A stretch of 64,000 nt of DNA from Streptomyces chumphonensis (lineage in GTDB: Bacteria; Actinomycetota; Actinomycetes; Streptomycetales; Streptomycetaceae). The notes under the pieces were generated by a model, which saw only the letters and a program-made list of their open reading frames with translations, had not been told where the DNA came from and did not search any database. Where the stretch lies: positions 1,178,001-1,242,000 of the forward strand of contig NZ_JACXYU010000001.1 in the NCBI RefSeq assembly GCF_014779715.1, read 5' to 3'. Below are positions 45,560-54,452 of this stretch, one piece after another (within the stretch, counting starts at the first letter, position 1; each line of letters begins with the position of its first letter). The position numbers and the translations under genes were made by a program.

Positions 45560-46780
45560 TCACTCGGCGGGCGCCCCGGGACCGGCGTCCGGCTCGACGG
45601 CCGGGGGCGGGGCTCCGTTGTCGTCGCCGTCACCGCCGAAGGCCAGCCAGCCGCCCACACCGAGGGCCGCCGCCGTGAGCGTCGCGGCGGCGGTGAGACG
45701 CACGCGGCGACGGCGCTCGGCCGCGCGGTGACGAGCGGACCCGGCACGCGGCTGCCCCGGCGCGCGGGGCGTGCGCGCCGTACCGTGCGCGCCGCCGGCC
45801 AGTTCCTCGGCCCCCGGCACACGCATGCTCGTGTGCGTCTCGCGATTGGCGGAGTCCGGTGCGGCGGTACCGCGTACGAGGGGGACGGCCCCTCGTACGG
45901 GCGGCGGCTCGTAGGCCGGCGGTTCCTCCTGGGGCACGGGCTCGGGCTCCGGCTCGTCGATGTCCAGGGCCGGGACGCCGAGCAGCCGGGGGTGCAGTTC
46001 GTGCAGCCGCGCGGCCAGTTCGGCGGCCCGCAGCCGGGAGGCCGGCGCCTTGGCCAGGCACTGGTGGACGAGGCGCCACAGCTCGGCCGGGACGCCCGGC
46101 AGGGGGGCGACGGCCTCCGTGACGTGGCGGCGCAGGACGGCACCGGGGTGTCCGCCGCCGAAGGGGGTGAACCCGGCGAGCGCCTCGTACAGCACGGTCG
46201 CCAGCGCGTAGATGTCGACGGCCGCGCGCGGCGGGAGCCCCTCGACGATCTCGGGCGCGACGTAGTCCGGTGTGCCCACGACCCGCCCCGTGCCGCCGCG
46301 ACGGGGGGCGTCGATGAGCCGGGCCACGCCGAAGTCGGTGAGGAGGGCGTGCCCGCTCGCCTCGTCCAGCAGGATGTTCTCGGGCTTGACGTCGCGGTGG
46401 ACGTACCCGGCCGCGTGCGCCGCCGCCAGCGCGTCGGCGATGTCCGCGGTGACGCGGACGGCGTCGGCGGGCGTCAGACGGCGGTGCCGGTCGAGCTGGG
46501 TGCGCAGGTCGGAACCCTGCACCAGGTCCATGACGAGCGCCAGGTCGTGGCCGTCCACCACGAGGTCGCGCACGCCGACGACCCGCGGGTGGTTCAGGCT
46601 CATCAGCGCCGTGCGTTCGTGCACGAACCTGCCGACGAGCTCCTGGTCGGCCGCCAGGTCCTCGCGCAGCAGCTTGATGGCGACGCGACCCTCCGGTCCC
46701 GAGCCCAGCCACACCGTGCCGGCGCTGCCCCGGCCCAGGATCCGGTGAGCGGTGTAACGACTGCCGATCTTCCGTGCCAT
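45560..46780 (-). CDS. pkaB: Serine/threonine protein kinase, PkaB-type
   Basis: A 406-residue Hanks-type kinase. The Gly-rich loop is LGRGSAGTV, the ATP Lys is in VAIKLL, the catalytic loop is [11 protein letters not shown] and the DFG motif is [10 protein letters not shown], followed by GTPDYVAPE. The kinase domain ends at about residue 265. A Pro/Glu-rich linker and a single transmembrane helix (about 365-390) follow, with a short extracellular tail and no PASTA repeats. It forms a tandem pair with the kinase at 46908-48587; the pair matches PkaB/PkaA by position. Substrates are unknown here. Confidence 0.88.
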   Translation of the reverse strand: MARKIGSRYTAHRILGRGSAGTVWLGSGPEGRVAIKLLREDLAADQELVGRFVHERTALMSLNHPRVVGVRDLVVDGHDLALVMDLVQGSDLRTQLDRHRRLTPADAVRVTADIADALAAAHAAGYVHRDVKPENILLDEASGHALLTDFGVARLIDAPRRGGTGRVVGTPDYVAPEIVEGLPPRAAVDIYALATVLYEALAGFTPFGGGHPGAVLRRHVTEAVAPLPGVPAELWRLVHQCLAKAPASRLRAAELAARLHELHPRLLGVPALDIDEPEPEPVPQEEPPAYEPPPVRGAVPLVRGTAAPDSANRETHTSMRVPGAEELAGGAHGTARTPRAPGQPRAGSARHRAAERRRRVRLTAAATLTAAALGVGGWLAFGGDGDDNGAPPPAVEPDAGPGAPAE

Positions 46781-46907
46781 GGCGTCCAAAGTACGCGGCG
46801 CGGGGGCGCCCGTGACCTGCGAACGCGGGTAACGGCCCAACTCGCGCCCCGAAAGTCGACAAAGCGCCGGAGTCAGCGTCCCGTGCCGGTGGTCGACCGT
46901 TCTCCGC

Positions 46908-48587
46908 TCAGCCCGCCGTGCCCCCGTCGGTGGTGGCGCCCACGCTGTCGCGGACGTTGTTGAACCAGTCGACCATCGTCTCCCAGAAGCTGCGGCCTTC
47001 GGCCACCCACTCGGGAACGGGGGTGAAGTTCCAGACCAGCGCGACGATCGCGACGAGCATGAGGATCATGAACAGGCAGCCCTTGAGGCAGCCGAGGCCC
47101 GGGATGCGCATGGGGTTGGCGCTGCGCCGCCTCGGCGGCCGGGGCTCGCGCGGGGCCCGCTCCGGGCGGCGCTGCTCGTACCGCTGCGGCTGCGGCTCGT
47201 ACGACCGAGGCTGCGGCTCGTAGTGCTGGGGCGCGGGTGCGGGCTGCTGTGGCGCGGGCTGCGCGTACCGCTGCGGGGGCTCGGCGTACCGCTGCGGGGG
47301 CTGCGCGTGCTGCGGAGGCCGTGCGTCGGTGGGGCGCTGCGCGGCCGGGCGGCGGGCGGGCCGCCGCCGCAGCGGGTCCTGGTCCGGGTCGAGCGGCTGG
47401 AACTGCGTCTGGTCGTTGCGCTCCCGCGCGGCGCGCATCTGGTTCTGCCACGGGTGGGGGTCGTCCCCGGACGGCTGCTGCGGCGGTGGCTGCTGCGGCA
47501 TCACGGTGGTGCGGTCGGCGCCGCCGCCCGGCCCGTCGCCGGGCGCCCCGTGCGGCATGACCGTCGTCGCCGCGTTCGGGTCGTACCCGGCGCCGGGGCC
47601 GCCGGACGGCAGGACCTGCGTCGGGTCGGCGTCGCCCGCTCCCGCTGCCGGAGTCGTCCCGGGGACCGGGGCGGGGCTGGGGTCGGGGGCGAGCAGGGCG
47701 GCCACGCCGAGGGCCGCCTCGTAGGCGGCCGGGCTCGCGGTGGGCGCCAGGCCGACCGCCACCGTCCGCAGGGCCCGGGCCAGTGTGACGGCGCCCGGCC
47801 GCTCCTCCGGCGCCTTGCGCAGGCAGTGCTCGATGACGGTCCACAGTGGCTCGGGGACGCCGGCGGGGCGGCGCGGCTGCTCGTTCAGGTGCCGGTGCAG
47901 CACTTCCAGCGCGCTGCCCCCGCTGAAGGGCGGCCGTCCGGTGAGCGCCTCGTAGAGCAGGATGCCGGCGCCGTAGACGTCGACGGCGGAGGTCTGCGGC
48001 CGGCCCTCGGCCGACTCCGGTGCGACGTAGGCGGGGGTCCCGACGAACTCGTGCGTGCGGGTGAGGCCCGGGGAGTCCGCGAGCCGGGCGATGCCGAAGT
48101 CGGTGAGCATCGGCCGCATGCCGTCGGCGTCCTCGGCGAGGAGGACGTTGGCGGGCTTCAGGTCGCGGTGAACGACGCCGTCGTCGTGGCTGGAGGCGAG
48201 GGCGTCGGCGATCTGCGCGGTCAGCAGGGCGGCGGCGACCGGCGTGAGCGGCCCGTGCTCGCGCAGGTAGCGGTGCAGGTCCGGGCCCTCGACCAGGTCC
48301 ATGACGAGGGCGAGCAGATCGCCCTCCACCACCAGGTCGCGGGTGCGCACGATGTTCTCGTGGGTCAGGCGCAGCAACGCCGAGCGTTCGCGCAGGAAGC
48401 GCATGACGACGTCCGGGTCGCCGGCCAGCTCCTCCTTGAGGACCTTGATGGCCACGCGTTCACCGGGGCTGCCGGTGACCGCCGCCTCCGCGCCTGCCGC
48501 CTCGCGCTGGCGCCCGCGCCACACGGTGCCGGTGGCGCCGCGTCCGAGCGGCTCCTCGAGGAGGTACTTGCTGCCTACGGGCCGCAC
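46908..48587 (-). CDS. pkaA: Serine/threonine protein kinase, PkaA-type
   Basis: A 559-residue Hanks-type kinase. Motifs are LGRGATGTVW, VAIKVLKEEL, HRDLKPANVLL, LTDFGIARL and GTPAYVAPES. A Pro/Gln-rich juxtamembrane region of about 220 residues contains YEPQPR-type repeats. One transmembrane helix (about 495-515) is followed by a 40-residue extracellular tail. GTG at 48587 has AGGGAG upstream. It lies upstream of the pkaB-type kinase on the same strand with 127 bases between. Confidence 0.88.
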   Translation of the reverse strand: MRPVGSKYLLEEPLGRGATGTVWRGRQREAAGAEAAVTGSPGERVAIKVLKEELAGDPDVVMRFLRERSALLRLTHENIVRTRDLVVEGDLLALVMDLVEGPDLHRYLREHGPLTPVAAALLTAQIADALASSHDDGVVHRDLKPANVLLAEDADGMRPMLTDFGIARLADSPGLTRTHEFVGTPAYVAPESAEGRPQTSAVDVYGAGILLYEALTGRPPFSGGSALEVLHRHLNEQPRRPAGVPEPLWTVIEHCLRKAPEERPGAVTLARALRTVAVGLAPTASPAAYEAALGVAALLAPDPSPAPVPGTTPAAGAGDADPTQVLPSGGPGAGYDPNAATTVMPHGAPGDGPGGGADRTTVMPQQPPPQQPSGDDPHPWQNQMRAARERNDQTQFQPLDPDQDPLRRRPARRPAAQRPTDARPPQHAQPPQRYAEPPQRYAQPAPQQPAPAPQHYEPQPRSYEPQPQRYEQRRPERAPREPRPPRRRSANPMRIPGLGCLKGCLFMILMLVAIVALVWNFTPVPEWVAEGRSFWETMVDWFNNVRDSVGATTDGGTAG

Positions 48588-49005
48588 GTCATCGGCTCCC
48601 TGGTCGTTCCTGCCGGGCTGGGCGCCCGTCCGGATGGTCCGGGCTTGAATGATCTTGGACGCTGCCGGGCCGATCGGTCCAGCAGTCGGGCACGGCTCGC
48701 GCGGGCGGCCGCCCGCTCCACTGTAGTCGGGGCCCGGACGGACCGGCGGGGGATCGGGCGGAGCGCGTTCCCCCGCCGGTCACGGGGCGGCGGGGTCGGA
48801 GGCCACCTCGCCGGGCGGGGACGGGGGCGGTCGTGATACGTACGTGCTTGGTCGAAAGTGTTACCCCGTCAGATGTGAACTCGGTCACAAGCGGTCCCTC
48901 TTACGCGTGACCCGGCTCAATCAAGATCATTGGACCGTGCTCGCGGCATGCCTTGTCGGTCGCGGGTGGCAGGATGCACCGACGGGGCTGAACCGGGAGG
49001 GGCCG
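48588..49005. promoter_or_regulatory. Divergent control region of pkaA and the FHA-FtsK gene
   Basis: This is 418 bases with no gene. CAAGATCATT occurs twice, each in sense with the gene it precedes: minus strand at 48648-48657, 61 bases before the pkaA start, and plus strand at 48922-48931, 74 bases before the FHA-FtsK start. A weak TTGGTC-17-AGATGT pair lies at 48848-48876. Confidence 0.4.
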
Positions 49006-52000
49006 ATGCCGAATCAGATCCGGCTCACCGTCCGTGGGCCACGCGCCGGCGCGGGGCAGGGCGCGGACGCGTGTGACGTGCTCGTCACCGCGCCGCCCGG
49101 CACCGTGCTCGCCGCCGTCACCGGCGGCCTGTCCGCCGCGTGGGCCGCGGCCGGCGCGGGCGCCGCCGCGCCGGCCGCGCCGTCGCGGGAGGGCGAGTCG
49201 GCCGCCGTCTTCGTGGGGGGCAGGCGGCTCGACGCCCAGCGGCACACCCTCGGCGAGCCGCCGCTGGTCGACGGCGCCGTCGTCTCCCTGCACCAGCCCT
49301 TCGAACCCCCCGCCGCCCCGACGCCGAGCGGCCCCCGGCTGCACGTGGTCGCCGGGCCGGACGCGGGCGGCGTCCACCTCCTGCACGGCGGTCACGTCCG
49401 CATCGGGCGCTCGGCCGACGCGGACGTCGTCCTGGACGATCCGGACGTGTCGCGGCTGCACTGCGTCGTGACGGTCGCGGAGACCGGTTCCGTCACCGTG
49501 GCCGACCTCGGGTCCACCAACGGCACCACGGCGGACGGCGTCCCCGTCGCGGAGCGCCCGGTCGCGCTGCGGCCGGGCACGTCCCTGCGGGTGGGCGAGT
49601 CCGTCCTGCGGCTGCGGACGGACCCGGTGGCCGTGGCACCCGAGCCGGGCGCGCCCGCGCCCCGGCGGAGCCCGGAGACCACCGGCCGACAGGGCGCGGC
49701 GCTGGCCTTCGTCCCGGAACAGGCCGGGCCCGACGGGGCCCGGGGCCGGGGCGGTCCCCCGGGGGCGGCCGGACCGACGGGCGGCGTCACGCACGGATCC
49801 GGACTGGCGGGCCCGCCCGCGCCGTTCCTGCCGCCCGGGCCGCCCACCCCCGGTCCGCCCGCGCCCACCCTGCCCGGCGGGCCCGCCGCGGCGGACCGCG
49901 CCGCCGTCGAACGGCGGGCGGTGCGCGGGATGAGCGCCTGGGCCCGCCGTCTGTCGGGCCGGCGGAACCTCCCCGAGCCCGGCGACGGCCTCCCCGGACC
50001 GCCGGCAGCGGCCGTGCCCGGTGGCCCGGTGCCCGCACCCGACCCGGGCCGCTGGCCGGACGCCGCCGAGATCCTGCTGACCGCCCTCGGACCCGGCCCC
50101 CGCCTGTGGGAGCGGCACCCCGCCCACCGGGACGCCCTGACGGTCCGCCTGGGCACCGCCCATCACGGGGCCCGCGCGGGCAGTCCGGTGACGGTGTCGC
50201 TGCGGGAGGCGGGTTCCCTCGGGCTGGCCGGCCCCCGGTCCCGCATGCTGTCGCTGGCCCGTTGGGTGCTGGCCCAGCTCGTCACCCTGCACCCTCCCGG
50301 CGGGCTGGAGGTCGTGCTGCTGGCCTCCGGCCGGGGCGCGTCCCGCACCCGGGAGTGGTCCTGGCTCGGCTGGCTGCCGCACCTGCGCCCGGCCCACGGC
50401 CAGGACTGCCGCCTGCTGTTCGCGTTCGACCGGGAGCAGGCCACCGCGCGCACGGCGGAACTCGCACGCCGTCTGGAGGAGAGCCCGCTCGGCCCCGACT
50501 GGACGAGCGCCGAGCCGGCGGACGTCATGGCCGCCGCCGCCCACCACACCGGCCCGGCCACCGTGCTCGTCGTGGACGGCGACCCCGGCTCGGCGGCGCT
50601 GCGCGAGTCGGTGGCGCGGCTCACCTCCGGCGGCGCGGCGGCGGGGGTGCACGTGCTGTGCCTGGCCGAGACGGCCCCCGCGACGCCGTCGTCGCCGCAG
50701 TCCGAGACGCTGGCCGCCGCGAACGCCGTGCTGCCCGCGTTCCGTGAGTGCGGTGCCGTCGGGCTGCTGAGCGGGGCCGTCGCCACGGCCGTCCGTGTCG
50801 TGCGCCGGGGCGGGGACCGCGCGGGCGAGCCCGCCACGCTGGACGGCGTGTCCCCCGCCTGGGCCGAGCGGGTCGCCCGGGCGCTCGCCCCGCTGCGGGA
50901 GGCGGAGGCCGTGGAGGCGGGCGTTCCGGCGCCCCGGCACGCCGCTCCCCTGCCGGACGGTTCCCGGTTGCTGGAGGAGCTCGGCCTGGCCCGGGCCACT
51001 CCGGCGGCGGTGCTGGCCCGGTGGCCGGAGGCGGCGGCACCGCCCGGAGCCGGCCTCGTCCTCGGCGCCGGTCCGCGCGGGCCCGTCGACGTGGACCTGG
51101 CGGCGGCCCACAGCCACCTGCTGATCAGCGGCGCTGCGGGGAGCGGCAAGTCGGAGCTGATCTGTTCGGTCGCGGCGGCCCTCGCGGCGGGCGACCGCCC
51201 CGACCGGCTGGCGCTCCTGCTGGTCGACGGCGGCACCGGCCGGACGCTGCGGGCGGCCACGGAGCTGCCGCACGTGTCGACGTACCTGGACGCCGGTGAT
51301 CCGGTGCGGATGCGGGCCTTCGCCCAGGCCCTGAGCGGCGAGCTGAAGCGGCGCGCCGAGCTGTTGGAGGGCGAGTCCTACGCGTCGCGCGCCGTGCCCG
51401 GTCGGAGCGGCAACGCGGCGGCGGACACCGGCGGCCCCGAGGGCGCGGCGGTACCCGACCTCGCGGGAGGCGGCGTGGACGCCGACCGGGGCACGCTCCG
51501 GCTCCGGCCGCGCACCGCCGGTGGTGCGCCCGACCAGGTGCTGCCCCGGCTGGTCGTGCTGGTCGACGACCTCGACGCCCTGGTCGCCCCCGCCCTGGGC
51601 AACCCGGGCCGTCCGGCGGCCGGATCCGTGGTGCGCGCGCTGGAGACGGTCGCCCGGGAGGGCGTGCGGCTCGGCGTGCACCTCGTCTCGGCCACGGGCC
51701 GGCCGGACCGGACCGCCCACACCGCGGCGGACCAGGGGTCGGCGCTGCGCGTCGCCCTCGGCGGCTCCCCGGACGGGGGCGGCCCGGCCGGTCGCGGGGT
51801 GCTGCACCGCCCGGACGGCTCCTCGACACCGTTCCAGGCGGGGCGCGTGACCGCCCGTATCCCCCGCACGGCGACGCAGCGCCCCACGGTGCTGCCGCTG
51901 GACTGGGGGCGGGCCGGTGACCCGCCGACCCGGCGGCCCGTCCGTGAGCTGGGCAACGGTCCGACCGACCTGGCGCTGCTGGCCAGCGCGATGGAGCGGG

Positions 52001-52044
52001 CGACGGCCGAGTCGGGGGCGGTGCCGGTGCCGCCGCTGGTGTAG
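49006..52044 (+). CDS. FHA domain and FtsK/SpoIIIE-type ATPase
   Basis: A 1012-residue protein. An N-terminal YukD-like region (about 1-100) precedes an FHA domain (about 108-205) with HVRIGRSADADVVLDDPDVSRLHC and LGSTNGT, which binds phosphothreonine. A Pro/Gly-rich linker follows, then one FtsK-type ATPase domain with Walker A GAAGSGKSEL (about residue 708) and Walker B LVVLVDDLDALV (about 848). FHA-FtsK fusions resemble EssC/EccC motors of type VII secretion. No EsxA/B, EccB, EccD or mycosin genes are nearby, so it is an orphan. The two kinases next door are candidate partners for the FHA domain. Confidence 0.85.
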   Translation: MPNQIRLTVRGPRAGAGQGADACDVLVTAPPGTVLAAVTGGLSAAWAAAGAGAAAPAAPSREGESAAVFVGGRRLDAQRHTLGEPPLVDGAVVSLHQPFEPPAAPTPSGPRLHVVAGPDAGGVHLLHGGHVRIGRSADADVVLDDPDVSRLHCVVTVAETGSVTVADLGSTNGTTADGVPVAERPVALRPGTSLRVGESVLRLRTDPVAVAPEPGAPAPRRSPETTGRQGAALAFVPEQAGPDGARGRGGPPGAAGPTGGVTHGSGLAGPPAPFLPPGPPTPGPPAPTLPGGPAAADRAAVERRAVRGMSAWARRLSGRRNLPEPGDGLPGPPAAAVPGGPVPAPDPGRWPDAAEILLTALGPGPRLWERHPAHRDALTVRLGTAHHGARAGSPVTVSLREAGSLGLAGPRSRMLSLARWVLAQLVTLHPPGGLEVVLLASGRGASRTREWSWLGWLPHLRPAHGQDCRLLFAFDREQATARTAELARRLEESPLGPDWTSAEPADVMAAAAHHTGPATVLVVDGDPGSAALRESVARLTSGGAAAGVHVLCLAETAPATPSSPQSETLAAANAVLPAFRECGAVGLLSGAVATAVRVVRRGGDRAGEPATLDGVSPAWAERVARALAPLREAEAVEAGVPAPRHAAPLPDGSRLLEELGLARATPAAVLARWPEAAAPPGAGLVLGAGPRGPVDVDLAAAHSHLLISGAAGSGKSELICSVAAALAAGDRPDRLALLLVDGGTGRTLRAATELPHVSTYLDAGDPVRMRAFAQALSGELKRRAELLEGESYASRAVPGRSGNAAADTGGPEGAAVPDLAGGGVDADRGTLRLRPRTAGGAPDQVLPRLVVLVDDLDALVAPALGNPGRPAAGSVVRALETVAREGVRLGVHLVSATGRPDRTAHTAADQGSALRVALGGSPDGGGPAGRGVLHRPDGSSTPFQAGRVTARIPRTATQRPTVLPLDWGRAGDPPTRRPVRELGNGPTDLALLASAMERATAESGAVPVPPLV

Positions 52045-52179
52045 CGGGGGGGGTGGGGGCGGCCTCCCACGGATGGGGTACTCCGGGGTCGGCCGGTCGG
52101 GTGGGAAACGCGGTGCGGTGGTCCGGATGGCGTGGCACCGCGTGCGCGCCACGCATTATCGGCTTAACAGACCGGCCCC

Positions 52180-54384
52180 GTGACCGCGCCCACCCCTGGG
52201 ATGTGTGCCGTGCCCCGCTTCAGCATCATCGTTCCCGCCCATCAGGTCCACGCCTACCTGCCCGAGTGCCTGGAGTCCGTCCTCTCCCAGTCCTTCACCG
52301 ACTTCGAGCTCCTCGCGGTGGACGACGGCTCCCCCGACGGATGCGGCGGCCTCCTGGCCGAGGCGGCCGGGACCGACCGGCGGGTGACGGTGCTGCGGCT
52401 GGCGGAACCGGGCGGGCCGGGACCGGCCCGGAACGCCGGGATGGCGCACGCGCGCGGCGACTACGTCCTCTTCCTCGACAGCGACGACGCGCTGGCCCCC
52501 GGCGCGCTCCAGGCCGTCGCCGACCGGCTGGAGGACACCGCGGGGCCCGACGTCCTCGTCTTCGACCACGAGCGCGCCTTCTGGCACGGCCGCATCGAAC
52601 GCAGCGTCCCCGCCGGCATGCTGGACCACCGCGAGCCGCAGGTCTTCCGCGCACAGGACCGGCCGGGGCTGCTCCGCCTCCCCGCCGTCGCCTGGAACAA
52701 GGCCTACCGGCGGGAGTTCCTGCTCCGGGGCGGCCTGCGGTTCCCACCCGGCGCCTACGAGGGCGTGCCCTTCACCTGGTGGACGCTGCTGACGGCCGAG
52801 GCCGTCACCGTGCTGGACCGCGTGTGCGTCCAGCACCGGCGCCGCAGGTCCGGCGGGCTGCTGGCGCAGGCGCCCCGGCGGCACTTCGACGTCTTCGGCC
52901 AGTACGACCGCGTCTTCGCGCTCGTCGGCGAACAGCAGCGGTTCGCCCGGTGGCGGCCGATCCTCTACCGCCGTATGAGCGACCACCTGGTCTCCGTCAT
53001 CCTGGCCCCCGGACGGCTGCCGCGTTCCGCCCGCGCGGAGTTCTTCCGGCGCAGTGGCAAGCAGTGCGCGCGCTACCGGGACGCCGCCGGCCGCACCGAC
53101 CTGCGGCACCTGCTGCTCCGACTCGGCGCCCGGCGCACGTTCCGCCTGCTGTGGGCGGCGGGAAGCCTGCGGCGCCGACTGCGCGCCGCCGTTCGCGCCG
53201 TGCGGGGCCCGCTGCTGCGGACGTACTACCGGATCCACCTGCGCCGGCGCGTCGACCCGGCGCTCGCCGTCTTCGCCGCCCCGGCCGAGGGCGGCTACGC
53301 GGGTGACCCGGCCGCGCTGGAGGCCACCGCCCGCCGGCTCGTCCCCGGGCTGCGCACCGCCTGGGTGGGCACCGCCGAGGAGGCACCGGACCTGCACCGC
53401 AGGGTGCGGCGCCTCCAGCCGGGCTCGGCGGCGCACCGGCGCGCCCTGGCACGGGCGAAGTACCTGGTGACCAGCGGCGACGTCGAGCCGGGGCTGCGCA
53501 AGCGGCAGGGCCAGATCCTCGTGCGCACCCACGTGGGCACGCCGCTCGCCCGGGAGGGCCTGGACCTCGGCCACCACCCGGTGGCCGGGCTCGGTACCGA
53601 CTTCGCGACGCTCCTGTCCCGCATCGACGCGTGGGACTACAGCGTCTCGGCCAACCGGCACTCCACCCTCGCCCGCGAACGGGCCTACCCCGGCGCGTAC
53701 ACGACGCTGGAGTACGGCGCGCCGCGCAACGACGTCATGTACCGGGCCACGGCCGACGACGTCGCCCGCATCCGGACCGAGCTCGGCGTGCCGCCCGGCA
53801 CCGTGGCCGTCCTGTACGCACCCGCCGAACGGGACTACCCGCACGGGCGGCCCCGGCTGGACCCGGCCCGGCTCGCCCACACGCTCGGCCCCGGCTTCAC
53901 CGTGCTGGACGGCGGCGCGCCGCGCGGCCCCCACCGTTCGGCGACCCGGCTGTGCCTGGCGGCCGACGTCCTGGTCACCGACTACGCGCCGCTGATGTTC
54001 GACTTCGCCAACCTGGACCGACCCATCGTCATCCACGCCGACGACTGGGAGACCTACCGGGCCACCCGGGGCACCTACTTCGACCTCACCACCGCGCCGC
54101 CCGGCCCGGTCGTCCGCGACCTTCCGACGCTGGTGCGGCTCTTCCACAGCGGCGCCTGGCGGGCGCCGCAGGGCGCGGAGCTGCGGGCGGCGTTCCGGGA
54201 GCGGTTCTGCCCGTACGACGACGGGCACGCGGCCGAGCGCGTCGTGCGGGCCGTCTTCCTGGACGGCGCCGGGCTCGCGCCCGTCGTCCCGCCGCACGAG
54301 CGCAGGCCGGCCCCGCTGCCCCCGTCCGCGCCGCGCGTCGTGCGTCCTGCGGAGACCCTGCGTTCCACGCGCTCCGGCGTGTAG
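52180..54384 (+). CDS. Glycosyltransferase 2 fused to CDP-glycerol glycerophosphotransferase
   Basis: A 734-residue two-domain enzyme. Residues about 15-240 are a GT2 domain (RFSIIVPAHQVHAYLPECL, VDDGSPDG, DSDDAL). Residues about 370-715 match TagF-type CDP-glycerol glycerophosphotransferases (EYGAPRNDVMYR, VLYAPAERDYPHG, VTDYAPLMFDFANLDRPI). These polymerise glycerol phosphate in wall teichoic acid. The GTG at 52180 is used. An ATG at 52201 is possible, and neither has a strong ribosome site. Confidence 0.88.
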   Translation: MTAPTPGMCAVPRFSIIVPAHQVHAYLPECLESVLSQSFTDFELLAVDDGSPDGCGGLLAEAAGTDRRVTVLRLAEPGGPGPARNAGMAHARGDYVLFLDSDDALAPGALQAVADRLEDTAGPDVLVFDHERAFWHGRIERSVPAGMLDHREPQVFRAQDRPGLLRLPAVAWNKAYRREFLLRGGLRFPPGAYEGVPFTWWTLLTAEAVTVLDRVCVQHRRRRSGGLLAQAPRRHFDVFGQYDRVFALVGEQQRFARWRPILYRRMSDHLVSVILAPGRLPRSARAEFFRRSGKQCARYRDAAGRTDLRHLLLRLGARRTFRLLWAAGSLRRRLRAAVRAVRGPLLRTYYRIHLRRRVDPALAVFAAPAEGGYAGDPAALEATARRLVPGLRTAWVGTAEEAPDLHRRVRRLQPGSAAHRRALARAKYLVTSGDVEPGLRKRQGQILVRTHVGTPLAREGLDLGHHPVAGLGTDFATLLSRIDAWDYSVSANRHSTLARERAYPGAYTTLEYGAPRNDVMYRATADDVARIRTELGVPPGTVAVLYAPAERDYPHGRPRLDPARLAHTLGPGFTVLDGGAPRGPHRSATRLCLAADVLVTDYAPLMFDFANLDRPIVIHADDWETYRATRGTYFDLTTAPPGPVVRDLPTLVRLFHSGAWRAPQGAELRAAFRERFCPYDDGHAAERVVRAVFLDGAGLAPVVPPHERRPAPLPPSAPRVVRPAETLRSTRSGV

Positions 54385-54392
54385 GACGCGGC

Positions 54393-54444
54393 CACACGAG
54401 CGCGGGCCGGACGGGCTGCTCCCCGTCCGGCCCGCGCTCGTGTG
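54393..54444. terminator. Very strong bidirectional terminator
   Basis: A perfect 23-bp stem (54393-54415 with 54422-54444) and a 6-base loop between the convergent glycosyltransferase and glutamate dehydrogenase genes. Confidence 0.8.
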
Positions 54445-54452
54445 CCGTCCCG

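Noticed and set aside
48901..52152. 1083-codon minus-strand frame opposite the FHA-FtsK gene
   Set aside because: FHA and Walker motifs are on the plus strand; the antisense frame is Arg/Gly-rich filler.
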